Below, in pieces: positions 26,225 through 34,770 of a stretch of 64,000 nucleotides of DNA (position 1 is the stretch's first letter; every line of letters begins with the position of its first letter). The DNA is from Vibrio plantisponsor (GTDB lineage: Bacteria > Pseudomonadota > Gammaproteobacteria > Enterobacterales > Vibrionaceae). The notes below the pieces were generated by a model, which made no database searches, was not told the DNA's origin, and was given only the letters and a program-made list of their open reading frames with translations. The position numbers and the translations under genes were made by a program. The stretch spans positions 45,898-109,897 of the forward strand of contig NZ_JABEQC010000003.1 in the NCBI RefSeq assembly GCF_013041605.1, in the 5' to 3' direction.

Positions 26225-26428
26225 TTAGCCCTCTTTCTTAGTGGCAGTACTCGTGGTTGCTGCCGTGGTCGTTGGCTTCCCAATCTTGCCGTTAAGCAAC
26301 AACATGGAAGCTTGGTTTGGCAGAAGAGAAATGGTTTTGTCTTGCTCAGGAGTCCACCATCGTCCGTTCAAACGAAGCGGTTTTAGAATGGGGTAATCCT
26401 GCTTTACGGCCTGTTTTTTCGTAGCCAT
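26225..26428 (-). CDS. Small phage protein between fibre genes and sheath
   Basis: 67 residues, basic. PLRLNGRWWTPEQDKTISL is followed by a Thr/Ala/Lys-rich tail. Its place directly before the sheath gene matches the small DUF2635/Mu gp38-like proteins, but the sequence similarity is only loose. Two bases separate it from the sheath start, so they are co-translated. Function unknown. Confidence 0.6.
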   Translation of the reverse strand: MATKKQAVKQDYPILKPLRLNGRWWTPEQDKTISLLPNQASMLLLNGKIGKPTTTAATTSTATKKEG

Positions 26429-26442
26429 GAATCAGCTCCAAT

Positions 26443-26466
26443 AAAAAACCCCGCCGAAGCGAGGTT
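26443..26466 (-). terminator. Terminator between fibre assembly gene and sheath block
   Basis: On the minus strand AACCTCGC-TTCG-GCGGGGTT followed by TTTT, a stable UUCG tetraloop hairpin. It would partly separate fibre genes from sheath and tube genes. Confidence 0.75.
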
Positions 26467-26510
26467 GAGGGTTTGAATTAGGGATTTAAGAACCCGCGGG
26501 TTCTATCGGG

Positions 26511-27209
26511 TTATTCTGCCCAACCAACCACGAATGAATCTATCTCTTCATAGGTTGTGAGTGCATTTACAGCTTCATTCATTTCACGTTTACGTTGGTG
26601 AATCTCAGCTCCACGTTGAACATAGGCATCAAGTATTTTCTGTAAGTCATAATTAGCCTGGTCTACGTTGTTTGCATCCGTCCAGAATGGCGCTACAAAT
26701 GTTGATGCCAGTGCGTTACGAATACGGTCACGCGCTGCTGGGTCTGCGTTCCAGTCAATACCATCAACTGTAATAACAAGATCACTCGCGTTTTCCTGAC
26801 TATCACGCCATATTTTGATTTCAGCATTCTTAGCTATGCGACGTTTCTCGATATCATTCTGCCAGTCGGCTAACTCTGCGCTCCAGGTGACGTATTGGTG
26901 TTGTGGTTGGGTGAGTGTGTAATCATCCGTCACCAGTGTTTTATCATCGAACTGTTTAGGCTCTTTGGTTTCTTTACTGTATGCGGTGACTTTTTCAAAG
27001 TATGTTTTTACCTGCCATGTGCAGCCATTCTCTTCTTTGTCCGGCCACATGTTTACTTTGCCGTTCTCATCCAACATGGCGAGGTATTCATTCTCAGCCA
27101 ATTCAATATCAGGTAAAGCCTGAGTGGTAGAAAAGCCTTCGTTGTTAGGACGGTTTTTAATAGAGGCTCTGAATGCGCCCGAAACATCGCTAAAGTAATG
27201 TCTAAGCAT
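26511..27209 (-). CDS. Tail fibre assembly-type protein with DUF4376 domain
   Basis: 232 residues. The C-terminal half (about 115-230) has the DUF4376 pattern: RRIAKNAEIKIWRDSQE, VTVDGIDWNADPAARDRIRN, PFWTDANNVDQANYDLQK, RGAEIHQRKREMNEAV and TYEEIDSFVVGW. The N-terminal part contains YLAMLDENGKVNMWPDKEE, like tail fibre assembly proteins. It overlaps the fibre gene by 8 bases, so it probably chaperones or caps that fibre. Confidence 0.78.
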   Translation of the reverse strand: MLRHYFSDVSGAFRASIKNRPNNEGFSTTQALPDIELAENEYLAMLDENGKVNMWPDKEENGCTWQVKTYFEKVTAYSKETKEPKQFDDKTLVTDDYTLTQPQHQYVTWSAELADWQNDIEKRRIAKNAEIKIWRDSQENASDLVITVDGIDWNADPAARDRIRNALASTFVAPFWTDANNVDQANYDLQKILDAYVQRGAEIHQRKREMNEAVNALTTYEEIDSFVVGWAE

Positions 27210-28311
27210 AGCTGAATACTCCTTTTGGGATCACACGGTAGTGGTCTAGGAATAGTCCCATTGTATCTGTGATGTCAGATGTTCGAGCTACGCGCGAAGC
27301 GTCAAATCTTGCATACTGTGAACGACCTCTAGCAGTAGTATCAGAACTCTTTTCAAAAGTCGGCAAATCAAGCACACCGTCTTGATAAAAAGCACCATCA
27401 GCGCTGAATAATGCTGAAGCCATGCTGGAACCCGAACCAGAACTTGTATTGATTAAACCAGTAATATTCTGAATATGGTCTTCCTTCGTCGAACCCGCTG
27501 CACCATAACCGCCTGCCACTTTGATGTTCATCATCAGCGCCCAGTCGTCAGTGGTGAAGGTTGTTGCACCGTCACCTGTTCCCCAGTGGCCTGCGTAGGC
27601 GCGTGGGGTTGCATCAATGGTTGCCTGGTCTGTGAAAAATGCGGATGCGCTGACGATTTCAAATACGGTTGGGTAATCTGTCCGTAGTAGTTCAACCCTG
27701 CCTGCGGGTAGCCAGAAATCAGGGTCAGGGTCTGGGCCCACTGCTGACATTGGCATGCCTTTGAAGAGCATGTGTTTTAGGAAGTCGGCGCGGGTTAGGT
27801 ATTGGGTGTGGGGGTCTTCCTCTGCCTTGTGAGCAGCAATACGCACTTCAAAATCTTCCCAATCCACATACACCGTTGAAAGGTCAATTTTCGCCACAAC
27901 ATTGTCCGCGTTAGTGGAATACATCTCCACCGCATAGCGCACTGAATCTGTAGCCCCCTGCTCTAACGTTGGCTTGTAATCTCCTTTACCACGGGCATAA
28001 CCATAGATGGTACCGTCTTCTAAACGAATACCGACTTCATTAATATAAAAGCCGCCAACATCTGCAGGTAAATCACCTTTAAACACCAGTAATGTAGGGG
28101 TTTCTCCATCAAATAGTAATGCACAGGGAACCGCATACTCCTCTTTGATCATGGCAGTTTGTTCGCGTGGGTCTGACGCATCCGGAAGCAAACCACTACC
28201 AAACACCATTTCAGTGACATTTAAACTTCGGTTAAGTTGAATTGAATTGTTTTCTGCAGCAATACCTGCATTGGTTAGATAACAGCGTAAATCTGTATTT
28301 TCATCAGCCAT
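27202..28311 (-). CDS. H: Tail fibre protein (P2 H-like N-terminus)
   Basis: 369 residues. The N-terminal part (about 1-180) matches the P2/Mu-type phage tail fibre N-terminal domain: LRCYLTNAGIAAENN, GGFYINEVGIRLEDGTIYGYA, and the collar-like AAHKAEEDPHTQYLTRADF. The rest (about 185-369) is the receptor-binding shaft and tip, with a low-complexity stretch GLINTSSGSGSSMASALFSA. It is shorter than P2 gpH (about 670), so the host-range tip differs. It overlaps gpI by 8 bases. Confidence 0.85.
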   Translation of the reverse strand: MADENTDLRCYLTNAGIAAENNSIQLNRSLNVTEMVFGSGLLPDASDPREQTAMIKEEYAVPCALLFDGETPTLLVFKGDLPADVGGFYINEVGIRLEDGTIYGYARGKGDYKPTLEQGATDSVRYAVEMYSTNADNVVAKIDLSTVYVDWEDFEVRIAAHKAEEDPHTQYLTRADFLKHMLFKGMPMSAVGPDPDPDFWLPAGRVELLRTDYPTVFEIVSASAFFTDQATIDATPRAYAGHWGTGDGATTFTTDDWALMMNIKVAGGYGAAGSTKEDHIQNITGLINTSSGSGSSMASALFSADGAFYQDGVLDLPTFEKSSDTTARGRSQYARFDASRVARTSDITDTMGLFLDHYRVIPKGVFSYA

Positions 28312-28921
28312 GTTTAATTCTCACTGATTTCACGGAATAGAGTGCAATAGATCGGGTGTTATCCATTACATAAAGAGGAGGAACAGGCTCAGCAGCAATC
28401 ACACGAACAATACGGGAACTTTGTAGTAACAACCCACGATACTTTTTTCCGCTTTGTAACCTTGATAGCGTGATGGTTGAAGAATCTCGCTCTGATTTAT
28501 AAGTCGTCACACGCGAATTAATACGCTGAGATATTTCAGCAGTTAACGGCTGTTCATCCAACCGCCCTTCTATATTTATCGAATAGGGTTGCTCACCACG
28601 AACTACTGAAGAAGTAAAACCCAATGCTTCCAGCGCACCTTTAAGCCCGTATCGGGTACCTGCTTTACTATGAATTGAAAACGCATTAGCGGTGGTTTTA
28701 CGTTGCTGTGATTTTGAATCACCAGGTTGCCAGTCAGCAACGCCACGTTCTGCAGCAAGCAACACAACAAATTCGTCAGGGGTTAATTCAGGATTTTTCA
28801 GATCAGGGTAAGGATTTGTTTGCTGCGCCAGAACCTGATCCCAGGCATATTCCAACGCTTCTTCAATAAGGGTTCGACTTTCAGGCTGAGCGCTCACAAA
28901 GTCATTATTCAGCTCGGACAT
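28304..28921 (-). CDS. I: Baseplate/tail protein I (P2 gpI-like)
   Basis: 205 residues from the ATG at 28921, with GGAGGTGA 6 bases upstream. YAWDQVLAQQTNPYPDLKNPEL, LAAERGVADWQPG and KAGTRYGLKGALEALGF are typical of P2 gpI, a baseplate wedge component that connects to the fibre. It lies in the P2 order V-W-J-I-H. Confidence 0.85.
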   Translation of the reverse strand: MSELNNDFVSAQPESRTLIEEALEYAWDQVLAQQTNPYPDLKNPELTPDEFVVLLAAERGVADWQPGDSKSQQRKTTANAFSIHSKAGTRYGLKGALEALGFTSSVVRGEQPYSINIEGRLDEQPLTAEISQRINSRVTTYKSERDSSTITLSRLQSGKKYRGLLLQSSRIVRVIAAEPVPPLYVMDNTRSIALYSVKSVRIKHG

Positions 28922-29885
28922 TAACAATCACCTCCGTGCAGTGTGGAGCTTCATCCCAAGCGCACACTACATCTTCAGCAGGTTGCAACACCTTCACGCG
29001 CTTAACACCCAGTTCAAAGAACTCATGCCCGATTTCTTCACGGTCAATCACTTCTTCAAACCGGTGCTTACGTTCGGCAAAGTCTTCACCAGCTGCCACA
29101 GCAACTTCGTTAGTTACATGGTTGTTTGGGTTTGCTCCGGTATACAAGTCAACTTCAATCACATAGGACTTAATCGTTGCCGCTTTCACCGTTACTTCAT
29201 CACTCTCCTGAGCAATGTCATCACGGTTTAAATATTTCTGAGCCCGAGCAATTAACTCGGCACTGGGTATACCGTCTTCACTTTCACGGCTGAGAATAGC
29301 GACACTCACCTTGCCCGTATTCGCTTCGGTCATGCGTGCAGAAGCATCTTTAACCAGAGCCGTTTGCGTTTCTTCCGGGAAGGTATAACGAACCACGACC
29401 GCATCATCTTCTGACTCAACCGTAATTACCGGACGTTCATCCAGAGTCAAAGCATGGAACTTATAGCCTAAGCGCGTTCCTGTGGTGTGGAACTGATAAG
29501 CCGCCAAATCAAAACGTCTTAGCAGGTCTTCATCGGACTCCATCACCGCCGCTTTAGGCGGGAATACCGAAGTATCTGCAGCTTCTAATGTTTGACGTTT
29601 CAGGCTGTACTGCAGGGCCAGCAAATCCACCATGTCAGATTCAGTGACATATTTGCGGAACATCTGCAGTGCCCAGTAGTTTTTCTCACGTGTATCGGCA
29701 ATGTATTTCAGAATCAGTGCCTGAAGCACCTGCGCCAACAGTTCGCTGTCATTGGTGAGTGCTTCCTGCAAATATTCTGCTTTCTCTTCGTCGCTATCCG
29801 CGCAATAGGTCACGGTAAAATCAACATATTCAGTAAGCAGTGTTTCAAAATCTGGCTCTTGAAATGCCTGAGGCTTAGTCGTCAT
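28905..29885 (-). CDS. J: Baseplate assembly protein J (P2 gpJ-like)
   Basis: 326 residues. DFTVTYCADSDEEKAEYLQEA at the start, VDLLALQYSLKRQ, DEDLLRRFDLAAYQFHTTGTR and LSRESEDGIPSAELIARAQK are gpJ/baseplate-wedge features. It overlaps gpW as ATGA and gpI by 17 bases. It forms the outer baseplate ring of the contractile tail. Confidence 0.9.
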   Translation of the reverse strand: MTTKPQAFQEPDFETLLTEYVDFTVTYCADSDEEKAEYLQEALTNDSELLAQVLQALILKYIADTREKNYWALQMFRKYVTESDMVDLLALQYSLKRQTLEAADTSVFPPKAAVMESDEDLLRRFDLAAYQFHTTGTRLGYKFHALTLDERPVITVESEDDAVVVRYTFPEETQTALVKDASARMTEANTGKVSVAILSRESEDGIPSAELIARAQKYLNRDDIAQESDEVTVKAATIKSYVIEVDLYTGANPNNHVTNEVAVAAGEDFAERKHRFEEVIDREEIGHEFFELGVKRVKVLQPAEDVVCAWDEAPHCTEVIVNVRAE

Positions 29886-30214
29886 AAGGATACGCTCGTT
29901 GTTAATGGCTCACCCTGCCAACTTCCGACCACAGCTACAGCAAAGCCTGTTGCAGTTGCGACTGCCTGACACTGGCTAACGGTAAGCCCGGTCAGGCCAT
30001 TTTGTTCATTGGTGAGTGCATCAATAGAAAGGTTCTGAATGATCATCGCTTCAGCGGGGTTTTGATTATTTCCCAAACGGTCAACAGCTCGGTTACCGAA
30101 GGTTCTGCGCTTAATGCGTGAAGTGACTTGAGTGGTTAACACTCGTTTAATTCGGCATTTCAAAGCACTAATGCCGGTTACCGTGAGTCCGTTATCTTGA
30201 TCAATCGCTATCAT
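29882..30214 (-). CDS. W: Baseplate wedge protein W (gp25-like)
   Basis: 110 residues. IDQDNGLTVTGISALKCRIK and VLTTQVTSRIKRRTFGNRAV match the GPW/gp25 fold, the EPR-type core of baseplate wedges that nucleates sheath assembly. It overlaps gpV and gpJ as ATGA at both ends. Confidence 0.87.
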   Translation of the reverse strand: MIAIDQDNGLTVTGISALKCRIKRVLTTQVTSRIKRRTFGNRAVDRLGNNQNPAEAMIIQNLSIDALTNEQNGLTGLTVSQCQAVATATGFAVAVVGSWQGEPLTTSVSL

Positions 30215-30912
30215 GACATCATCGCCTGACTGGTTGGGCGGTTCTCGTAGTCGTAATGGAAGTGCAGTTTCACGCTGTAACCATCAACAACCACATCGCC
30301 GCCAGTAATATTCATGCCGCCTTCGAATGTCGCAGCGCCACCGCCAGCACCACCAGCAACAGCAAACGCGCCTTGGTGATTAAACAGGCCAGTGCTAATA
30401 AAGCTGCCAGTGAAAATACTGTCGCCCGTTCGATTGGTGTTACCTGTATGTTCCTGATCACCAACATGAGTTAAATCAGCATTTAGGAACATGCCACCCG
30501 GATAAATACATTTAACAGAGCCAGCATCGAGATCATATGTCTCGGTCATACCACCACCATAATCGGTCATCACTTCGTTTTCTTTTAACGTAGGGAACGG
30601 ATACAGGTTAGAACGAAGCCCCATCAACGCCACAGCATTATTGAGGTTATCGCCACTGCCAAGGTTAATCAGGATACACTGCTCGCCAACGGTAGGTCTG
30701 CGGTAGTGTTTTACCCGTCCTGCAGCAGGAACAAAAAAAGGCGTTCCTTCCGCAAGGTTCGCCCCAGCCTGAATATCCACAGTGTCTGCATTGGCCTGCG
30801 CGACCGTTCCTAACCGAATGATATTTTCCAGTCGTCGGTTAGTACTTTCCAATTCTTCAGTTAACCATTCAACTTGCTTCTGCAGTGCTGCTATTCGCCT
30901 GAGTAGTTCCAT
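30211..30912 (-). CDS. V: Baseplate spike protein V (P2 gpV-like)
   Basis: About 233 residues from the ATG at 30912. A TTG 18 bases upstream is a possible start. The OB-fold part contains VDIQAGANLAEGTPFFVPAAGR and PTVGEQCILINLGSGD. A beta-helical repeat follows (GDSIFTGSFISTGLFNHQGAF), then the tip motif KLHFHYDY with an HxH that in P2 gpV binds an iron ion. It is the membrane-piercing needle of the tail. It overlaps the preceding gene. Confidence 0.88.
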   Translation of the reverse strand: MELLRRIAALQKQVEWLTEELESTNRRLENIIRLGTVAQANADTVDIQAGANLAEGTPFFVPAAGRVKHYRRPTVGEQCILINLGSGDNLNNAVALMGLRSNLYPFPTLKENEVMTDYGGGMTETYDLDAGSVKCIYPGGMFLNADLTHVGDQEHTGNTNRTGDSIFTGSFISTGLFNHQGAFAVAGGAGGGAATFEGGMNITGGDVVVDGYSVKLHFHYDYENRPTSQAMMS

Positions 30913-31381
30913 CCAGTTCTGTCCCGTCAATTTCTAAATAGGTTTTTTCTACTGGTCCCATACGAACACGCTGTCGCATGGTGAGCGTTCTGGATAACAC
31001 GCCCATTTGGGGGTCAAAGCGGCTAGGAAGATTAGAAACAATCTCAACGTCTTCCACATCTTCATAAGAGCCGAAACGTTGTTTAAGCAGCTCACGTTCA
31101 AGGCGCGTTGAAGCGTCCAGAGCCTCAAGATCGAAGCCGTTCCGGTTAATAGGAACTTCAATCAAAAAGCGCAGCTCAATATCATGAGACTTGCGGCCAT
31201 CATTGGAATATTCATTAACCGGCTCTACTTCACCAACAACATAGCTGATCTTCGTATTGTCCAACGGGTGCTGACTACGAACATAAGTAGAACCAATCTC
31301 GATGTTAAGCGCCTGCTCAAGGTGTTCAACCACCTTAGCAACCCACTCACGCGGCGCGCGAAAGTACGTTTCTGAACTCAC
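30869..31381 (-). CDS. Tail/head-tail completion protein, lambda gpU-position
   Basis: About 170 residues from the GTG at 31381, with GAGGAG upstream. A longer frame reaches 31462 but overlaps the previous gene by 116 bases. WVAKVVEHLEQALNIEIGSTYV, VGEVEPVNEYSNDGRKSHDIEL and LEALDASTRLERELLKQRFGS suggest a small tail-terminator-like fold. Position right after the Z-like gene suggests the tail terminator. Family not firmly recognised. Confidence 0.6.
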   Translation of the reverse strand: MSSETYFRAPREWVAKVVEHLEQALNIEIGSTYVRSQHPLDNTKISYVVGEVEPVNEYSNDGRKSHDIELRFLIEVPINRNGFDLEALDASTRLERELLKQRFGSYEDVEDVEIVSNLPSRFDPQMGVLSRTLTMRQRVRMGPVEKTYLEIDGTELDGTTQANSSTAEAS

Positions 31382-31841
31382 GATAGAAGAACTCCTCAAA
31401 CTTGCGGTTAATGTCAGGCAGGTAGTTATTAATGATGTTTTCGGTATCTTCGGAAATGTCAACCGTCACCATTTCAATGCTACTGCGCCCTTTCCCTGTT
31501 CGACGAAACACTAAAGGCTGATCACTTTGCATCGGCGAGATAAACGCACCGTCATAGAATTCACTGCCAACCCGAACGCCTAACTTGTTTTGTACCGGCT
31601 TACCCATTCGGTGAACGCCAATTTCATTCACACCAATCCACAGCTTGGATATACGGCCATTCTTATAAGTACGAAAACGAGAACGTAGAGCCTTGTTATC
31701 AATATGAAGTTCATAACCCAGTTCGGCCATTGTCACCGTTCTCAACCAACGATTGGTCAAGGCCGCTGCACGTTGAACCACCTTAGGCAGCTCATCCTCA
31801 AATGCTTCAAATTTACGAATAAAGTTTGTATCGAGTAGCAT
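31347..31841 (-). CDS. Minor tail Z-like protein
   Basis: About 164 residues from the ATG at 31841. A start at 31892 is also open but lies inside the previous gene. RKFEAFEDELPKVVQRAAALTNRW, MAELGYELHIDNKALRSRFR and SKLWIGVNEIGVHRMGKP match the prophage minor tail Z family (lambda gpZ-like, head-tail completion). It follows the connector-like gene and overlaps the next gene by 35 bases. Confidence 0.7.
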   Translation of the reverse strand: MLLDTNFIRKFEAFEDELPKVVQRAAALTNRWLRTVTMAELGYELHIDNKALRSRFRTYKNGRISKLWIGVNEIGVHRMGKPVQNKLGVRVGSEFYDGAFISPMQSDQPLVFRRTGKGRSSIEMVTVDISEDTENIINNYLPDINRKFEEFFYREFRNVLSRAA

Positions 31842-31848
31842 TCGATTG

Positions 31849-32190
31849 TTATTCGTCAGGATACTCCGACCAGCCATCAGCACGCTCTCCATTACCTTTA
31901 AGAATCATCACGTATTCACGGGAGATTTGGCTATCAGTGCCATTACCTTTAACTGGCAGCTCGTAAACCAGTATGTAATCATTCCCTTCGTAAGTGGTGC
32001 TGCACTCTTCAGGTAATTCTTCACTGGTCAATAACCGATGAACCACATGCTCACCCTGCTTCGATTGTTTGATATAACCTGTAATCTCTCGCTGATCGCC
32101 TTCTAACGTGATAATAGTGATTGGAGAGCCAAAGCAATCCGCGATAGATGCCCGGAGAAGTCCCCGGGCAGATTCAAATAAGCTGCTCAT
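31849..32190 (-). CDS. Head-tail connector protein (lambda FII-position)
   Basis: 113 residues. SARGLLRASIADCFGSPITI, a mid-protein VHRLLTSEELPEE and REYVMILKGNGERADGWSEYP. Size and position between the decoration protein and Z-like gene match lambda gpFII-type head-tail attachment proteins. Sequence evidence alone is weak. Confidence 0.6.
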   Translation of the reverse strand: MSSLFESARGLLRASIADCFGSPITIITLEGDQREITGYIKQSKQGEHVVHRLLTSEELPEECSTTYEGNDYILVYELPVKGNGTDSQISREYVMILKGNGERADGWSEYPDE

Positions 32191-32192
32191 GA

Positions 32193-32531
32193 TTAAGCAG
32201 CAGGTACTAATTCAGTGATCACATCACCAAGCAGCAACACACCACCATCCACAAATACACCAACAGGCTGCGCAACAGCACCTTCTGCAACTGGCTTAGT
32301 TTTCGTGAATTCACCCGCTTCATAGTAAGCCGCTTCACAAGTAAAGGTTGGCTCATCACCTTCTTTAACAGGGCCGCTAAAGTGACCATCAATATGACAC
32401 GTCACCGTCACACCAACCGCTACCGATTGAGTAGGCACTACCACCAAAGCACCAACCAGAGCAGGAACATCTTTCACCAAACCGTCAGCAGGAGCCACTA
32501 CCGCAATTTTTTTACCATCGCTATAACGCAT
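32193..32531 (-). CDS. DUF2190-like capsid decoration protein
   Basis: 112 residues from the ATG at 32531, with GGTGA 5 bases upstream. An ATG at 32543 is possible. KKIAVVAPADGLVKDVPALVGALVVVPT, then the Gly/Val-rich beta pattern with GVFVDGGVLLLGDVITEL. This resembles DUF2190 proteins, which coat phage capsids like lambda gpD. It lies directly after the capsid gene and behind an attenuator hairpin. Confidence 0.68.
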   Translation of the reverse strand: MRYSDGKKIAVVAPADGLVKDVPALVGALVVVPTQSVAVGVTVTCHIDGHFSGPVKEGDEPTFTCEAAYYEAGEFTKTKPVAEGAVAQPVGVFVDGGVLLLGDVITELVPAA

Positions 32532-32543
32532 AGTTTTCACCAT

Positions 32544-32569
32544 AAAAAAGGGCGAGCGTCTGCTCACCC
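32544..32569 (-). terminator. Attenuator between capsid and decoration genes
   Basis: On the minus strand GGGTGAGC-AGAC-GCTCGCCC then TTTTTT, ending right before the decoration gene's first ATG. Confidence 0.75.
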
Positions 32570-32595
32570 ATGTAAACCAAGTAACCTATACCAGA

Positions 32596-34770
32596 TTACG
32601 CAAATGTCGCTTTCGCAATACCACGACGATCCAACACTTTCGACGTAATGTCGTAAGTAATGCGGAACTTCGCACCGTCACTTGTCCAGCCGTCACCCGT
32701 TTCTAACCAAGGGTCTTGCTGACCATCAAGGAAGCCCATCACCACAGTGTCGAAGTCTTTCGCAGTTAAACCAATCGCACCGTTAATCGCGGCAACACGC
32801 GCAGTCTCAATCACCTTATTGAACTTCTTATATGCAGGGTTGAAGCTGTCTGGTTTAGAAGCTGTATTCAATACAGCTTCAAGCATTGATGCGTGATCAG
32901 GGCTGGCAATCAGGAACTCACCACGTAGGTCTAGTGCATCACCGCCACCATCTTTTGAGCCGTCAAAAGGAACAGAGGTCGCGGTCGCGAAGACTTTATG
33001 CAACGCCATAATTAGCGCCTGATAGTCACCAGCTGCGATACCTGCTTTTAAGTTACCCCACTTATCTGCACTTGGTGGTGCCAGGAAGATATCTTTGTTG
33101 TCACCCATCTTGCCGCTAAGAATCGCGTTAAACATCAGCTTGTCAGAAAGGCGGTAACCTGCCTGCATGAACTTACGCGGCACTTTCGCAATCAAACCAA
33201 TTTCATCATTGATGATGGCCTGACGAGTAAACTGAATCGCACGACCAAAAGTCGCCAACTGAATGCGTTCACCGCTGCCTTTTAAGATAGCTGCTTTGTA
33301 TTCACCATCTTCACCAATCGACATTAGGTCAGGTGAGTCGTTCACCATCACCAATTCCGTTTCGCGGAAGTCGCTAAGGTTTTCAGTGTTCGCCAGTTCT
33401 TTCCACAACGGTGCGCGAACTTTCGCTTCATCACGCATTACAGTACGGATACTTTCAGTGATGATGTCGCCAAAATCACCAGAGTTAAATGCCCGGTTGA
33501 CCAGCTCATTTTTACTCAAGGCTGAACCAGCATTCACACCGAGTGCTGCTTTAGCCATATTCAGCAATGATTCATGACCAAAGCTGTTGTCTTTTTCCAG
33601 CTCACCAACACCTGCACGCGCATTTAAGGCGTTCTGCAGTTCATCTTTAACGTGGTCACCATTACCAATACGCATGTGAGTGGTCGTTAAGTTTGCTTTG
33701 GTACCCGAGCTGCTTTGATCACCCAGAGCATTCAGTAGTTGCTCACTGGCGGTTTCAATTGTAATGTTCGGGTTGCTCAGAACCTGATTGGTGAGTTCAT
33801 CACTCAGGTTTAATGTTTTGCACAGGTTACGAAGATTCTCTTTTTCGTTACCCATGTTAAGTAAAATCTTGCTAGACGCCTGCTCTACAGAACATTCTGT
33901 ATCTTCTAACAATTTGTTAGTCAGCTCTTCGCCTACGTTATGCTTTACACACAAAGCGCGAATTTCTTGCTGACGTTTGTTTTCTGCTTTTACTGCGTTT
34001 TGCAGCTCTTCAGCTGTTAATGGTTTCGGCATATCGCGTACCTGTTCGTCTAAATGGTTTTGTAAATGATTAGGGTCGGCGTCTGCCGCCTGTTGTTGTG
34101 GCTTGTCTTTGCTACCTTTGTCAGGCTTCAAATCCAAACCGTTAATAAGTGCATCGGGAACATTCTTGAAGTTCGATATTTCCTGAATATCTTCTTCACT
34201 GAAGCAGTTCGTCAGGTCTACAGGGTCAACCACTTCATCAACCAAGCCCCATTCAAGTGCTTTTTCTGCGGTGAACCAGGTTTCCTTCTTCATGGCTTCT
34301 AAGAAATCGTCTAACGTTTTCTTACCATCAGAGCGGTCCACGTATTCCTGAGAGATCAGATCTCGTGAGTTATTCCACTGCTGCAGTGCCGCTTCCAAAT
34401 CTTCGTCTTCACCCCACGCACCAATTTGCGGGTTGTGAATCATCATCGTGGTATTTGCTGGCATCTGGCGAACATCACAGGCACTTAAAACATAAGTACC
34501 AATCGAAGCTACAAGACCATCAACCACACCCGTAGTTTTACCTTTGTGTGCTTTCAGTGCGTTATGAACCGCAATACCTTCATACACCCCACCGCCACGG
34601 GTGTGGATATGAACTTTAATGTCCTTATTGCCGATAGCCTGCAGTGCAGCGACAAGATCAAGGGCGGCTATGTCGTAACTGCCAATAATGCCGTGAATAT
34701 AGAGCTGTGCTGGCTTGTCTTCGGCTTCGTTGGTTAACGTATACCAGCGCTTATCAATTGGTTTAGGCAT
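32596..34770 (-). CDS. ClpP-like prohead protease fused to major capsid protein
   Basis: 724 residues from the ATG at 34770, with GAGGGAG upstream. Residues 1 to about 210 are a ClpP/S49-type protease: LYIHGIIGSYDIAALDLVAAL, IHTRGGGVYEGIAVHNAL, nucleophile Ser in DGLVASIGTYVLS near 88, His in MMIHNPQIG near 111 and WFTAEKALEWGLVDEVV. Residues about 220-400 are helical and charged, scaffold-like. Residues about 420-724 are the capsid subunit (FGRAIQFTRQAIINDEIGLI, EFLIASPDHASMLEAV, ITYDITSKVLDRRGIAKA). In lambda these are separate genes (C, Nu3, E). The fusion implies self-cleavage during head maturation. It overlaps the portal stop. Confidence 0.9.
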   Translation of the reverse strand: MPKPIDKRWYTLTNEAEDKPAQLYIHGIIGSYDIAALDLVAALQAIGNKDIKVHIHTRGGGVYEGIAVHNALKAHKGKTTGVVDGLVASIGTYVLSACDVRQMPANTTMMIHNPQIGAWGEDEDLEAALQQWNNSRDLISQEYVDRSDGKKTLDDFLEAMKKETWFTAEKALEWGLVDEVVDPVDLTNCFSEEDIQEISNFKNVPDALINGLDLKPDKGSKDKPQQQAADADPNHLQNHLDEQVRDMPKPLTAEELQNAVKAENKRQQEIRALCVKHNVGEELTNKLLEDTECSVEQASSKILLNMGNEKENLRNLCKTLNLSDELTNQVLSNPNITIETASEQLLNALGDQSSSGTKANLTTTHMRIGNGDHVKDELQNALNARAGVGELEKDNSFGHESLLNMAKAALGVNAGSALSKNELVNRAFNSGDFGDIITESIRTVMRDEAKVRAPLWKELANTENLSDFRETELVMVNDSPDLMSIGEDGEYKAAILKGSGERIQLATFGRAIQFTRQAIINDEIGLIAKVPRKFMQAGYRLSDKLMFNAILSGKMGDNKDIFLAPPSADKWGNLKAGIAAGDYQALIMALHKVFATATSVPFDGSKDGGGDALDLRGEFLIASPDHASMLEAVLNTASKPDSFNPAYKKFNKVIETARVAAINGAIGLTAKDFDTVVMGFLDGQQDPWLETGDGWTSDGAKFRITYDITSKVLDRRGIAKATFA

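Noticed and set aside
30931..31161. Short minus-strand frame around 30949-31161
   Set aside because: Shadow of the tail-completion gene in another frame, with no ribosome site.
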